DNA of 64,000 nt from a virus: the IMG/VR virus record IMGVR_UViG_3300034103_001746, positions 62,001-126,000 of that record; one strand, 5' to 3'. The position numbers and the translations under genes were made by a program. Shown piece after piece: positions 46,094 to 55,061 of the stretch. The first letter of the stretch is position 1, and every line of letters begins with the position of its first letter. A model generated the notes under the pieces. The model was not told where the DNA came from, did no database searches, and worked only from the letters and a program-made list of their open reading frames with translations.

Positions 46094-46577
46094 GTTTTAA
46101 AGCCTTTATTTTTTGTATAGAAATGAGAATATCAGATAAATTTTTAATACCATTTGCTAAATATGACAACCTATCGCTTCTTTGTTTAGCATATTTTTTA
46201 ATTTTGTTTAATGATTGAGCCCTATCGTTGTGCTTAATCGCCTGATAGGCTTTTTCTACATAGCCATAACCCTTATAATTATTTATTTCGTCTGCGATAA
46301 CTTCTTTAATAGTCTCTTCTGCCCAATTATATCTAGCCAATTCTCTATTAATGGTTCGTTGCACATGAAAAGAAAATTGTCCTAATCTATATGATATTTG
46401 AGCACAATCCTCTGGTGTTAATTTTTCTAGTTCATCTCGACTCATCGTTAAATAACCATTTAATTCAGTTTCTGATAAAACAGTAGAATTATATGTAGAC
46501 AATCCTAGACTATTTTCATATTGGTCTAAAACTGTATCCCATTCATTTAATTCTTCTTTAGCATTTTTGGTTGTCAT
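46086..46577 (-). CDS. Unknown helical protein of the replication block
   Basis: A 163-residue, almost entirely helical protein with no membrane segment or cysteine motif. The centre holds ISYRLGQFSFHVQRTINREL and a following charged helix (KEVIADEINNYKGYGYVEKA), then a basic region (KKYAKQRSDRLSYLANGI). It sits between a PD-(D/E)XK nuclease and a zinc-ribbon gene, two genes upstream of the helicase. It could be an accessory factor of helicase or recombinase, but no homologue comes to mind. Confidence 0.45.
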   Translation of the reverse strand: MTTKNAKEELNEWDTVLDQYENSLGLSTYNSTVLSETELNGYLTMSRDELEKLTPEDCAQISYRLGQFSFHVQRTINRELARYNWAEETIKEVIADEINNYKGYGYVEKAYQAIKHNDRAQSLNKIKKYAKQRSDRLSYLANGIKNLSDILISIQKIKALKHG

Positions 46578-46977
46578 ATATTATTCTATTTTTCCATTGG
46601 TCAATATCTTCATGAAATGGTAACTCAATATATTTAATATTATTAATATCGCACCATTCTTGTTTTTCTCTATCTCTTTTTTGTGCTTTTAAAAAGTTTA
46701 ACATATTCGAGTGATAGAAAGCTATAAACTTATAATGTTGTTCTCCATGAACCTCAAAACAAATCTTTTTTAATGGTAAGTAAAAGTCTAAATAAAGAAT
46801 TTCATTTTTTCTAAGTTGTATCGGTACTTCTTCTAAGATTTGTAGTGTTGGATATGATTGACTAATTAAGTTTCTAGCATTTAGATGATATGATGATTTA
46901 TTGGTTATTTTACCTTTAGACATGTTTCCAGTTAGTAGCCAATTATGATTATTTCCATCTAAATCTTTTATCAGCAT
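46558..46977 (-). CDS. Small PD-(D/E)XK/Vsr-like endonuclease
   Basis: A 139-residue protein with the core of a Vsr/DUF559-type nuclease: E49/E50, LYLDFYLP (D64), CFEVHGEQHYKF (E75, E79, H81) and RDREKQEWCDINNIKYIELP, the typical final helix and strand. It resembles the C-terminal half of the endonuclease at 29830-30627 but lacks its HTH. It starts inside the end of the recA-like gene (7-base overlap). It may be a junction-resolving or repair enzyme of the recombination machinery, or a minimal homing nuclease. Confidence 0.6.
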   Translation of the reverse strand: MLIKDLDGNNHNWLLTGNMSKGKITNKSSYHLNARNLISQSYPTLQILEEVPIQLRKNEILYLDFYLPLKKICFEVHGEQHYKFIAFYHSNMLNFLKAQKRDREKQEWCDINNIKYIELPFHEDIDQWKNRIIYDNQKC

Positions 46978-47984
46978 TTTAGGCCCATTGTAACCTTAAT
47001 ATTTTTTACTAAATCTATATAAGCAGCCTCATTATCATATAGATATTGACGTAATTTTTCTGTACCTTGAAACTTTGGTTTGTCTGGCAAAGAAGTCAAA
47101 GTATACCAGGCCCCACCTTTGTGAATAATACCCATATCAGATCCTAGTGTTATGGCTTCCATATATTTATCAACACCTTGTCCATATCTGATATAACTAG
47201 TAATATTGCCGCCTGGAGGACCAAGAGCGGAACAAATAACTTGCCACTCAATTTCTTGTCCTATTTGTGTACTGTCCGCACTCAGAGTCCAAGGCTTGAA
47301 TGTTTTTGCTCGTAACTTAATATCGGTTTGATAAGCAATAGCCTGACCACTCTTCTCTTTAAATTCTGCACCATATCCTGTTGGATTTCCCATAAGATGA
47401 GTAATACCTATAACAATATTTTTATTAACAGGAATAACATTGGCAACTTTACGACAAAACTTAGCTAATAATTTAGCTCCGTCTGCTCTTTGCATTTTAT
47501 CCATTTCACTAGTAATTTCAGCTTCGGTACATAGTGCAGAATAGGAGTCTATGATTAGAACACATCCTGGTACTTCATTAATAATTTTTTCTGCTATTTG
47601 TAAGTATTCTTCAGCGTGTAGAATTTTTCCTTGCTGACTACCAATTACATGAAACTTATCTAGATTTAGTCCAGGTATACCTTCTAAGTCTCTTTTCTTT
47701 AGTCTACCTTCTATGTTTAGATAATACACCTCTCTGGTGTCTTTCAGATCTCCTTTATATTCTGCTCTTTGTGCTGTTGCTGCGAAGTCTAATGATGTTG
47801 TGGTTTTACCACACTTTGGCTGACCAGTTAATACTACAAAACTTCCTTCTGGTATTCCACCATTTAATACTATGTCTAACGACGGACTAACTGGAATAAT
47901 AACGCTTTTTTTATCTACAATAGCATTGCCATTAAGAATAATATCGTCGCCGAAATTTTTTGTTACATCTTCTTTAAGACTCAT
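46971..47984 (-). CDS. RecA/UvsX-like recombinase
   Basis: A 337-residue RecA-fold protein. GSFVVLTGQPKCGKTT (about residues 47-62) holds the Walker A loop, VLIIDSYSAL the Walker B strand, and NIVIGITHLMGNPTGYG the L1-like region with a polar residue at its tip. A substrate-binding loop with GPPGGNITSYIRYGQGVDK follows. It should form filaments on single-stranded DNA for strand exchange in recombination-dependent replication. It is closer in length and style to the RecA-like proteins of large phages than to cellular RecA, lacking the extended C-terminal domain. Neighbours are a nuclease downstream and small unknowns upstream. Confidence 0.88.
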   Translation of the reverse strand: MSLKEDVTKNFGDDIILNGNAIVDKKSVIIPVSPSLDIVLNGGIPEGSFVVLTGQPKCGKTTTSLDFAATAQRAEYKGDLKDTREVYYLNIEGRLKKRDLEGIPGLNLDKFHVIGSQQGKILHAEEYLQIAEKIINEVPGCVLIIDSYSALCTEAEITSEMDKMQRADGAKLLAKFCRKVANVIPVNKNIVIGITHLMGNPTGYGAEFKEKSGQAIAYQTDIKLRAKTFKPWTLSADSTQIGQEIEWQVICSALGPPGGNITSYIRYGQGVDKYMEAITLGSDMGIIHKGGAWYTLTSLPDKPKFQGTEKLRQYLYDNEAAYIDLVKNIKVTMGLKC

Positions 47985-48396
47985 TGTCTAAATCCTTAAG
48001 TTTTGAGATTATGTTTTGTGAGTGTGCGGTTTTTTGAAAAACAACATCTTCTTTTCGTTCTATCGGCTTAGTTATCGATGTGTTTTCTGTAGCCAAGATC
48101 GCAGCTTGTTGTTCTATCATAGCCGGAAGATGTGGCGCTCGCAATGAATATATTTTTTTCCCTTTGTCACTTTGCAAAGCTCTTATAATAGCTTTTGCCG
48201 GATATCTTTGTAAAAGCTTATGGGCGGATCCTATTTGGTTTCTATAAAAAGCAGCCCATTTCTTTTGTATCCAAAATCTGTAATGAAGATCAGATTTTTC
48301 TGTTACGGCTTTTCTTTCGCATATTATCTCCGTAATGTATTGTGCCGGAGACACCTCTTTGCCGTTGGAATACTTAGACAGATATTTATCGTTCAT
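47974..48396 (-). CDS. Unknown protein of the recombination block
   Basis: A 140-residue protein, mostly helical and basic. Its conserved-looking centre, HYRFWIQKKWAAFYRNQI followed by HKLLQRYPAKAIIRAL, then KKIYSLRAPHLPAMIEQQ, is a pattern I associate with small phage proteins near recombinase genes, function unknown. It overlaps the RecA-like gene by 11 bases, pointing to co-expression. It may load or assist the recombinase, which is inference from position. Confidence 0.45.
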   Translation of the reverse strand: MNDKYLSKYSNGKEVSPAQYITEIICERKAVTEKSDLHYRFWIQKKWAAFYRNQIGSAHKLLQRYPAKAIIRALQSDKGKKIYSLRAPHLPAMIEQQAAILATENTSITKPIERKEDVVFQKTAHSQNIISKLKDLDNES

Positions 48397-48401
48397 TTTC
48401 T

Positions 48402-48806
48402 TTATTGAACAGGCTTTACCAATTCTTGACAGGTAGCAGTCAACTTTTGTTCAAATGTACTAAAAAACTTTTCTGTATATACCATATAATCCTTTCCCGT
48501 GAGTACGGGAATATGATAATTTTTTCTAAAAACATCTTTAACATCCTGCAAATAACCCTTATCATCGATACTACTTATTTCGGCCACAACCGTTATTTTA
48601 ATCTCGTGAGGAGCTTCTGTTATGTGCGTGGGAGATATTGTTTCCGGATGTTTTTGAGACAAATCTAAAGGGGTATCATTATCTAAATGATCATATTTAT
48701 GATTTTGTATACTTTTAATTTTTTCAGAAATTTTTTTTTCCAAATCAATCAATATTTGTTTTTCTTCTGGAGTTAAAATCTCTTCTAAAAAATTATTAGT
48801 TTCCAT
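48402..48806 (-). CDS. Unknown protein
   Basis: A 134-residue protein with an N-terminal coiled-coil-like helix (ILTPEEKQILIDLEKKISEK), a polar middle and a C-terminal region of two strands and a helix (IKITVVAEISS, YHIPVLTGKDYMVYTEKF). No motif is recognised. It is cotranscribed with the HTH gene upstream (11-base overlap) and ends six bases before the next start. Confidence 0.4.
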   Translation of the reverse strand: METNNFLEEILTPEEKQILIDLEKKISEKIKSIQNHKYDHLDNDTPLDLSQKHPETISPTHITEAPHEIKITVVAEISSIDDKGYLQDVKDVFRKNYHIPVLTGKDYMVYTEKFFSTFEQKLTATCQELVKPVQ

Positions 48807-49137
48807 TGGGTCTATATATTCCAGTATTATTTCTTACCGGTGGAGCAGTCTTCTTTTTTAATTCATCATTTAACATAGAAGATTCTTTGGTCATAATAGA
48901 GACGTTGTTTCTTTTGTTTGCCGTTTCCCTTATCATTAAATTTTTAGATGGAGATGTGGCAACCGGTGATGATACTGTTTTGATTGGATTGCTATCGTTC
49001 GTCTTTTGTGATTTTTCTATTAAGTTCTGTATCTGTTTTTCTGTTAAGTCTAATTCATTGGATATTTTTGTTATGCTCCAACCCTGTGAATTTAACCAAA
49101 GAGCCGCATAACTTTGTGTTTTATTAACCCTAGACAT
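48796..49137 (-). CDS. Small helix-turn-helix protein
   Basis: A 113-residue protein whose first 45 residues form a helix-turn-helix: YAALWLNSQGWSITKISNEL then LTEKQIQNLIEK. The rest is basic and low-complexity (Ser/Thr/Lys/Asn), probably disordered. Such small HTH proteins may regulate phage genes or bind DNA during replication. It begins at the TAATG junction with the preceding gene and overlaps the next by 11 bases. The target is unknown. Confidence 0.5.
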   Translation of the reverse strand: MSRVNKTQSYAALWLNSQGWSITKISNELDLTEKQIQNLIEKSQKTNDSNPIKTVSSPVATSPSKNLMIRETANKRNNVSIMTKESSMLNDELKKKTAPPVRNNTGIYRPNGN

Positions 49138-49538
49138 TATTCCATCTCCCTTTCTGCGTTATTTAACCAGCCTATGTTTTTAGTATTTAAAAATTTTAGA
49201 TACCAATCAAATGTTTTTTGATTAACTTCTCTAAACTTTTTATTGGACCTACACACACGATTTAGAAAAGAATTGTCTTGTTCTACCCCATAAATAGATA
49301 AAGGATTAAATAGCTTTCCATTGCTAGCTAATCTAATCATGAATTTGGTAGTTCCATCTTTTCTAGAAATTTGTTTGGCAAAGACCTTCTCATTATTTTC
49401 ATTAGTGAGTTTAGCTAAACCTACAGAATCTATAAAATCCTCAAAACCCACAAGAGTAAAAAATTGCTCTTCTACATTCGAGTCTTCTGGTTTAATGTTT
49501 GTAAACACACTAGTTGGATTATATATAAAATCACTCAT
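49137..49538 (-). CDS. Unknown protein
   Basis: A 133-residue protein with an N-terminal acidic part (EDSNVEEQFFTLVGFEDFID) and a C-terminal basic helix pair (NRVCRSNKKFREVNQKTFDW). The middle has a short beta-hairpin (FAKQISRKDGTTKFMIRLA). I do not recognise it. It is linked to the HTH gene by a TAATG stop-start and lies six bases after the FmdB-like gene. Confidence 0.4.
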   Translation of the reverse strand: MSDFIYNPTSVFTNIKPEDSNVEEQFFTLVGFEDFIDSVGLAKLTNENNEKVFAKQISRKDGTTKFMIRLASNGKLFNPLSIYGVEQDNSFLNRVCRSNKKFREVNQKTFDWYLKFLNTKNIGWLNNAEREME

Positions 49539-49544
49539 ATTTGT

Positions 49545-49889
49545 TTATGTCCATTTGGGTTTAGTTTTTGGTTTTTTAATTCTAGACATTCCGGTTGGAA
49601 GTTGTTTGATTGATTCTTGCTCTTTATAATCATTGTGTTTCTTTTGTAGGGCAAGTTTTTCATCATTAGACAATCTGTCTCTATTTCTATTTGCTAAATC
49701 TCCCACTGTTTTTAGTTCACTGTCTGATTTTCTTACAGATCCAATAATAGTACTAAAATCTTCTAAATAATTTCTTTCAGTATGATTACTCCCGCAATCG
49801 CACACAGGATTATTCACATAGTCTTTTATGTGAAAAAACAATTCAAAAAAATTGTTGCACTTTAAGCAATGATAAGAATATGTTGGCAT
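49545..49889 (-). CDS. FmdB-family zinc-ribbon protein
   Basis: A 114-residue protein opening with MPTYSYHCLKCNNFFE and then PVCDCGS, the C-x2-C ... C-x-C ribbon and Tyr-rich start that define the FmdB regulatory-protein family. The C-terminal half is a charged, likely disordered stretch. Phages carry such ribbons often, with unknown roles; regulation of transcription or binding of nucleic acid is plausible. It starts one base before the end of the HNH gene region (49890), and runs with the rest of the leftward block. Confidence 0.65.
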   Translation of the reverse strand: MPTYSYHCLKCNNFFELFFHIKDYVNNPVCDCGSNHTERNYLEDFSTIIGSVRKSDSELKTVGDLANRNRDRLSNDEKLALQKKHNDYKEQESIKQLPTGMSRIKKPKTKPKWT

Positions 49890-50471
49890 TTATATATATG
49901 AACTAGGAAGATATGTCATCCACTCTTCAGGGATGTCTGTCCTTATCTTAAGGAGATATGAGGACAAAGGCAAGTATTTAACACTTTTTACAGGTTCTCT
50001 TGGCAAATTTTTAAGAGGCATATTGGCCTGTTTTGGTGTTCTATTACCTTTCTTTCTATTACAATGGACACATGCTGTAACAATATTAAACCATGTTGTT
50101 GGAGATGTATCTAAATTTTTCCATAATGATTTTGGGATAACATGATCATATGTTAAATTATTGATATCTTGTTTAATCCCACAATATTGACATGTATAAT
50201 TGTCTCTAATAAATATATTTCTTCTAGAAAAATTTACTCTTTGATTATGCACTCTAAAATATTTGGATGTTCTTGCCACCGCTGGTATGGGAAACTTTTT
50301 TCCATTCACGCCAGCAATATAATCATTTTTATAGAAATCAATAATTTCTATACCGACATTATTATCCTCTTCATGTTTAATAGACCATATTAAAGCTCTT
50401 TTCCATCCAATAACAGTTAATGGAGAGAAATCTGCATTTAAAACTAAACATCTACTGTTTTGTGTTCTCAT
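49890..50471 (-). CDS. HNH endonuclease
   Basis: Read from ATG 50471 (193 residues), because the family opens with the phrase that follows immediately, CLVLNADFSPLTVIGWKRAL; a longer TTG-start form would add 13 residues. The HNH domain is clear at about residues 87-150: FIRDNYTCQYCG, LTYDHVIPKS (D-H of the active site), then TACVHCNRKKGNRTP, with two CxxC zinc pairs. Widespread in phages and bacteria; it may act in DNA packaging, restriction or repair. The start overlaps the end of phoH by 20 bases. Confidence 0.8.
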   Translation of the reverse strand: MRTQNSRCLVLNADFSPLTVIGWKRALIWSIKHEEDNNVGIEIIDFYKNDYIAGVNGKKFPIPAVARTSKYFRVHNQRVNFSRRNIFIRDNYTCQYCGIKQDINNLTYDHVIPKSLWKNLDTSPTTWFNIVTACVHCNRKKGNRTPKQANMPLKNLPREPVKSVKYLPLSSYLLKIRTDIPEEWMTYLPSSYI

Positions 50472-51186
50472 TTTGTTCAAAGTTATCCAATCTAGATAAA
50501 ATTTTTCCAATAATGGGATTTCTCACAATATCAGAAAAATCTAGCCTTGATATACCTATTCCTTCTAAATTTTCTAATACGTTGGTCATGGTATAAAAAC
50601 CACCCCGCATATGCCTAATTAAGTCTGATTGACTAACATCGCCAGTTAATACCATCTTACTATCTGTTCCTAATCTTGTTAGCAACATTTTAATTTGATC
50701 ATAAGAAGCATTTTGACATTCATCAGCCACAATAAAAGCATTATGAAAATTACGTCCACGCATAAGTCCTAAAGGAACTATTTCTATTCTATTATTCAGT
50801 TTAAGAGTAGCAAACTGTGCGGATGAAATAAAATAATTTACTTCATCTAATAATGGAAGCAGATATGGGTGTAATTTTTCCTCTGCTGTACCTGGAAGAT
50901 AACCAATCTTTTCTCCAGATTCAACAACAGGTCTAGTGATAATAATTTTTTTAACTTTTTCGTCAAGCAGATATTCTAATGCCATACCTATTGCGATATG
51001 GGTTTTACCGCTACCTGCGACCCCATGACAAAATGTTATAGAATTTTCTGCTATAGTTCGAATATATTCTTTCTGATTTTCACTCCTTGGCTTTAATCGA
51101 TTTCGATATGTCTGTGTTACTGGTCCAATCTCATTGGCTAGGTCTATAACTTTAGACCTTTTCTTAGAATTTTTATTTTTTCTCAA
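50452..51186 (-). CDS. phoH: PhoH-like ATPase
   Basis: A 244-residue P-loop protein starting at TTG 51186, with AAAGGG six bases upstream and no ATG available before the conserved domain. Walker A is HGVAGSGKTH (residues 54-63), followed by IIITRPVVESGEKIGYLPG, AFIVADECQNAS (Walker B with DE) and MVLTGDVSQSDL, all standard in PhoH. This family is an RNA-helicase-like ATPase frequent in phages; its role in infection is unclear. It lies directly downstream of the ribonucleotide reductase gene. Confidence 0.88.
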   Translation of the reverse strand: MRKNKNSKKRSKVIDLANEIGPVTQTYRNRLKPRSENQKEYIRTIAENSITFCHGVAGSGKTHIAIGMALEYLLDEKVKKIIITRPVVESGEKIGYLPGTAEEKLHPYLLPLLDEVNYFISSAQFATLKLNNRIEIVPLGLMRGRNFHNAFIVADECQNASYDQIKMLLTRLGTDSKMVLTGDVSQSDLIRHMRGGFYTMTNVLENLEGIGISRLDFSDIVRNPIIGKILSRLDNFEQNENTKQ

Positions 51187-51208
51187 GTTTTGCCCTTTTA
51201 TGAATAAG

Positions 51209-53401
51209 TTAAATTAGACACGCGCCACCAGCGCAACTAATTTCCTCTATTCCAACCGTGTTATCTTCCGTCTCAGATAGTTGCGTATAATCGACCTTAG
51301 AAAAACTATTAAATAAATCACAATAGATTTTCCAATTATAAACATCTTTCATACAGTATGTTAATCTACGAATATCTCCATTAAAATATTTGCCAGCAAA
51401 GTTTTTCATTTTTGTAACAAATATTAGCTTAGATTCGTGATGGTCCTTATGAGCTTGATTCAATGTTACATAATCACACGCTGCCCAAAGATTATTATCA
51501 AATGCATTTAATCCTAATTCTATTAAACCTGAACACCATAATGCGGCATCTCCGTATTCCTTAACGATCTCTCTACTGGTATAAACAGTAGTGAATGGGG
51601 CTTGTGGATAATCCTTGTCTCCACTTTGAGGAATTAAACTAATACCAGCAAAATATTTTCTATTATCATAGATATATTTAGTAACATCGTCCCATTCATC
51701 TGGTTTAACAGTAACGGTGTTACTTACATTATGACTTAGATAATCTTGAGTACATAATGATCTATTTTTCCCAGAATGGACCCAATTTTTTTGGGTTTCT
51801 TTTACTATGGATAACATTTCCACGGCTGGAAGTTGATTCTTAAGTTTTGCACCGTCTGGAACTTCTATTGGAAACTTAATAACCTCGTCAGTATTATTGG
51901 CCGACCACGATGACTTCTCACACGCTTGCGGGTTTGATTTCTTAAAGTGTTGGTATGGTGCTTCTAAAACGTTGGCCTGTACATGGCGTATATATCGTTT
52001 AGCGTGATGTGGATGGATACCAGAACTTGTTCCAAGCATACTGCTACTAGTACCTTCTGGTTTTAAACACGTTACTCTAGCGGCTTGATTAATTTGAATT
52101 TTTTCGGCTAACTTTTTGTTAGTTTCAACAGCAATTTTAGCCCCTTTAGTAAGAACTTTTTCGGTTAAAACCAAGTCATGCTTTTCCATTGTCCCGGTTA
52201 ATGAAACACCAAGTAGCGCTTCTCTTTCGAATATCTTTTCACTAATAGAGCCAAGATATTCTAGTTTTGTAAAACCAGCTTGTAAAGTTCCAATAATAGC
52301 AGCAGCCTTGCATCGTTCATAAAAATCTTCTTCATCAGTAACACTAGAGCAATTAATTGTTGATAAATTACAACCCTGCCATCCACTCTTTCCGCTTTCT
52401 TCATCAACTGGCCACATACCAATTTCTACACATGGATTAAAAATCATTTCTGTTGATTCGCTCCATATGAATCCCGGTTCTCCGAATTCTTTCACAGATT
52501 GCATTAAAGTACTAAATTCCTCAAATGTAGTTTCATTTTTTAATAGGAGTGCTGAATTGTTACTTCTGGCTCTCTGTGGATTATCAATATACCAATTACC
52601 TGTTTTTGCTTTTGCCATTTCTTCATCATCTGGACTAAATAGTGCTAATGATGCGCTTCTGCGAACACCGCCAGATAGAACAGCATCACTGCTATGCATC
52701 ACAATGTCATAGGCGTCAATAGGACGTAGTTTTTTTTGTCCATTAGCAATGCAACGATCAAGCAAAGCTCTAATTTTTTCTAAACCCTTTTGCAACGGCT
52801 CAAAGCCTGGAGCTTTACCAACACCAGAACTTAAAGAAGAACCCTTTTGACGAATATTAGAATAATCAAATATTACGTGAGAATTTTTATAAGTCTTAAA
52901 TTCTTCTATAGGTTTACTGAAATACGAACTTAATAGAACCCCCAATGCATCAGCCCAACCCTCTATACTATCTTCAACAACATATTTAGTACCGATACCT
53001 GGTTCTACATTATGTTCAAAAGTTGGCAATTTAGATACGTGTTGCTTTTGTACACTAAAACCTGTTCCGCTACCACACAACAATAACCAAAAACACTCTT
53101 GAAAAAATCGTAATCTATCACAATAAGAGCTAGTGCAATTGTAGATTTTTGCGTGTCTTTTAAGGATGGGTTCGCCACCAAACTGTAAGGCTCTTTGACT
53201 GCCAAGAACCTTCTTTTTATACATCATGTCATAAGCCCAGTCTATATCTTGGCCTATATCGAAGTCAGCATATTTTGTATGCATCATCTGCTTCACTCTT
53301 TCAACAGCTTCTTTCCAAGTTTCTCTACGATTTTTGTCCTCCATCCACCGAGCGTATTTGCTGACGAAAGTATAATTTTGAAGCTCTTGTAATGCTGACA
53401 T
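51209..53401 (-). CDS. nrdJ: Adenosylcobalamin-dependent (class II) ribonucleotide reductase
   Basis: A 730-residue monomer-type class II enzyme, close to the length of the Lactobacillus RTPR. Motifs: NCTSSYC with the first redox Cys (C89), SGTGFSVQ, GGVRRSASLALFSPDDEEM, the finger loop NPCVEIGMW (about residues 320-328, thiyl Cys and Glu), LKPEGTSSSMLGTSSGIHPHH, and a C-terminal redox pair C723/C728 in SCAGGACLI. It reduces ribonucleotides to deoxyribonucleotides using vitamin B12 and needs no oxygen, so the host must supply or take up cobalamin. AGGAG lies 12 bases before the ATG. There is no separate small subunit. Confidence 0.93.
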   Translation of the reverse strand: MSALQELQNYTFVSKYARWMEDKNRRETWKEAVERVKQMMHTKYADFDIGQDIDWAYDMMYKKKVLGSQRALQFGGEPILKRHAKIYNCTSSYCDRLRFFQECFWLLLCGSGTGFSVQKQHVSKLPTFEHNVEPGIGTKYVVEDSIEGWADALGVLLSSYFSKPIEEFKTYKNSHVIFDYSNIRQKGSSLSSGVGKAPGFEPLQKGLEKIRALLDRCIANGQKKLRPIDAYDIVMHSSDAVLSGGVRRSASLALFSPDDEEMAKAKTGNWYIDNPQRARSNNSALLLKNETTFEEFSTLMQSVKEFGEPGFIWSESTEMIFNPCVEIGMWPVDEESGKSGWQGCNLSTINCSSVTDEEDFYERCKAAAIIGTLQAGFTKLEYLGSISEKIFEREALLGVSLTGTMEKHDLVLTEKVLTKGAKIAVETNKKLAEKIQINQAARVTCLKPEGTSSSMLGTSSGIHPHHAKRYIRHVQANVLEAPYQHFKKSNPQACEKSSWSANNTDEVIKFPIEVPDGAKLKNQLPAVEMLSIVKETQKNWVHSGKNRSLCTQDYLSHNVSNTVTVKPDEWDDVTKYIYDNRKYFAGISLIPQSGDKDYPQAPFTTVYTSREIVKEYGDAALWCSGLIELGLNAFDNNLWAACDYVTLNQAHKDHHESKLIFVTKMKNFAGKYFNGDIRRLTYCMKDVYNWKIYCDLFNSFSKVDYTQLSETEDNTVGIEEISCAGGACLI

Positions 53402-53436
53402 AATAATTTTAATCTCCTAGATGTTCTAAATATACA

Positions 53437-54138
53437 CTATTGTAGTTGGTTGATATCAAAATTTAAGTCGAGAAAATCCGACTTTAAAGAACGATTGATA
53501 CCTTTATTTAATTCAACCGAAATAACTTTTGTAGGCCAATTTAAAAAATTTATTATAATATTTGCGATTTCATATTTTGTATATGTGATATTACCAAATA
53601 AATGATATAGTCCGGTACTATTATTTTCTAAAAGTTTTTTTGTTTCGATTGCTACTTGTTTAGCCGTCAAGCCATTCCAGTAATAATTACTATAGCCACA
53701 GAACTCTTTGTCGCAAGATAGTTTTTGTACGAATTCACTTCTAATATCCAAAAACGATGTTCTTATAACTGTGGCGTTTGTATTGTTTAACAAATATTCT
53801 GAGCCCATGCTTTTGGTAACACCATACTGATTAGTAGGACAAACAATATCGTTTTTAGTATATTGCTGTCCAAGAGTCTTAAAACCAGAAAATACCGCAT
53901 CTGTGCAAAAATGAATAAGCTTATCAGAATGTTTAGAAAGAAAATTTGGTAATTCTATATTAACTACTGGATCACCGGTTTTGTCTACTGCACAATTAAT
54001 AATTGTAGAATATGATTTTTTCTTAATAAGATCTATAAATTCTACAGATGGAAACTTAAAATTTATTGTTTCACAATCTATAATAGATCTAATCCTAGAT
54101 CCTAAGATACCATTATGACCAATTAACAAAGGTATCAT
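53437..54138 (-). CDS. RmlD-like sugar-nucleotide reductase
   Basis: A 233-residue extended SDR protein. The N-terminal LLIGHNGILGSRI is a variant of the NAD(P)-binding GxxGxxG loop, and FCTDAVFSG is the strand near the catalytic site. NQYGVTKSMGSEYLL holds the catalytic Tyr-x3-Lys. These features match dTDP-4-dehydrorhamnose reductases, which finish deoxysugar synthesis. At 233 residues it is shorter than the usual 280-300. It overlaps the dehydratase-like gene upstream by 4 bases, so the two likely act in one pathway. Confidence 0.72.
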   Translation of the reverse strand: MIPLLIGHNGILGSRIRSIIDCETINFKFPSVEFIDLIKKKSYSTIINCAVDKTGDPVVNIELPNFLSKHSDKLIHFCTDAVFSGFKTLGQQYTKNDIVCPTNQYGVTKSMGSEYLLNNTNATVIRTSFLDIRSEFVQKLSCDKEFCGYSNYYWNGLTAKQVAIETKKLLENNSTGLYHLFGNITYTKYEIANIIINFLNWPTKVISVELNKGINRSLKSDFLDLNFDINQLQ

Positions 54139-55061
54139 ACTAAAGCTAATTCTTTTAAGTAGTTGAATAGTTCTTGTTTTGAGACTTTATTATGTTCACT
54201 AGAATATACGTCTGTAACTGCTGGACTATTACATACAACATTTGGACTAATAAGAATATAATTATTATCTAGTTTTGTTCTTGGCGCCTCTTCTTTTCCT
54301 ATCATTAGTTCGTGTATTTTTTCGCCAACTCTTGGTTGAGATAATGTATATTGTAGCCCATGGGTTTCTTTATAAAGATCGAATAAATCTTTCACTAGAA
54401 AAGACTTGAGTTGAGGTACAACAACAGCACTAGTAGCATTTAATAAACTATATATTACTAAATCTACAGCTTCAGATTCTGTAATCATAAATCGTGTCAT
54501 AATATCAGAATATAATGTTAAACTTTGTTTACTATTAATACTATGCTTGATTAATGGAATAATAGAACCAGTTGAATTAGTAACGTTCCCATATCTACAT
54601 GCAGATAACATAACATGTGATTTATTAACAATAAAAGATTGTTCTGCCGTATATTTACAAGAACCATAAATAGTGGTCGCCTCACATGCTTTATCAGTAG
54701 ATATAAAACAAGCAGACTCAAAATTATTATCTTCAGCAGATAGCCTTGAATTTATAGCACCAATGCAGATAGTATTTATTGCTTCTATTGGATTTTCATC
54801 ACAAGCAGAAATTTGTTTTAAACTAGCGGTAAAAATTCCTAGATCATGATTTTTAGCAGATCGTCTGAGCCTGTCGGCGTCAACAATACTACCAACTACA
54901 CAATCAATATTTGGATATTCTTTTTTCAGAAAATAATGTTTTGCTTCATCTCTACTATAGATAGTAATATGATTGTTAGGATAAAGTCTTTTAATTAACG
55001 CTTTTCCTAAAAATCCAGCACCACCGGTAATAAATATTCTCTTATTAATTATTGTGTCCAT
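54135..55061 (-). CDS. PseB/CapD-like nucleotide-sugar 4,6-dehydratase
   Basis: A 308-residue extended SDR. IFITGGAGFLGKALIKRL (residues 9-26) is the NAD(P)-binding loop. At about residue 120, FISTDKACEATTIYGSCKYTA has the active-site S-T-D-K and Y-x3-K of the Polysacc_synt_2 family (PseB, FlaA1, CapD). FLVKDLFDLY and RVGEKIHELMIGKEE at the end are also typical. It would convert UDP-GlcNAc or a similar sugar to a 4-keto-6-deoxy intermediate used by the reductase and C-methyltransferase next to it. Asp is retained in the catalytic triad region. It overlaps the methyltransferase gene by 13 bases. Confidence 0.8.
   Translation of the reverse strand: MDTIINKRIFITGGAGFLGKALIKRLYPNNHITIYSRDEAKHYFLKKEYPNIDCVVGSIVDADRLRRSAKNHDLGIFTASLKQISACDENPIEAINTICIGAINSRLSAEDNNFESACFISTDKACEATTIYGSCKYTAEQSFIVNKSHVMLSACRYGNVTNSTGSIIPLIKHSINSKQSLTLYSDIMTRFMITESEAVDLVIYSLLNATSAVVVPQLKSFLVKDLFDLYKETHGLQYTLSQPRVGEKIHELMIGKEEAPRTKLDNNYILISPNVVCNSPAVTDVYSSEHNKVSKQELFNYLKELALV

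Noticed and set aside
53402-53460. Promoter before the ribonucleotide reductase gene
   Set aside because: TTGATA and TATATT are present but 19 bases apart; weaker than the two promoters reported, so not claimed.
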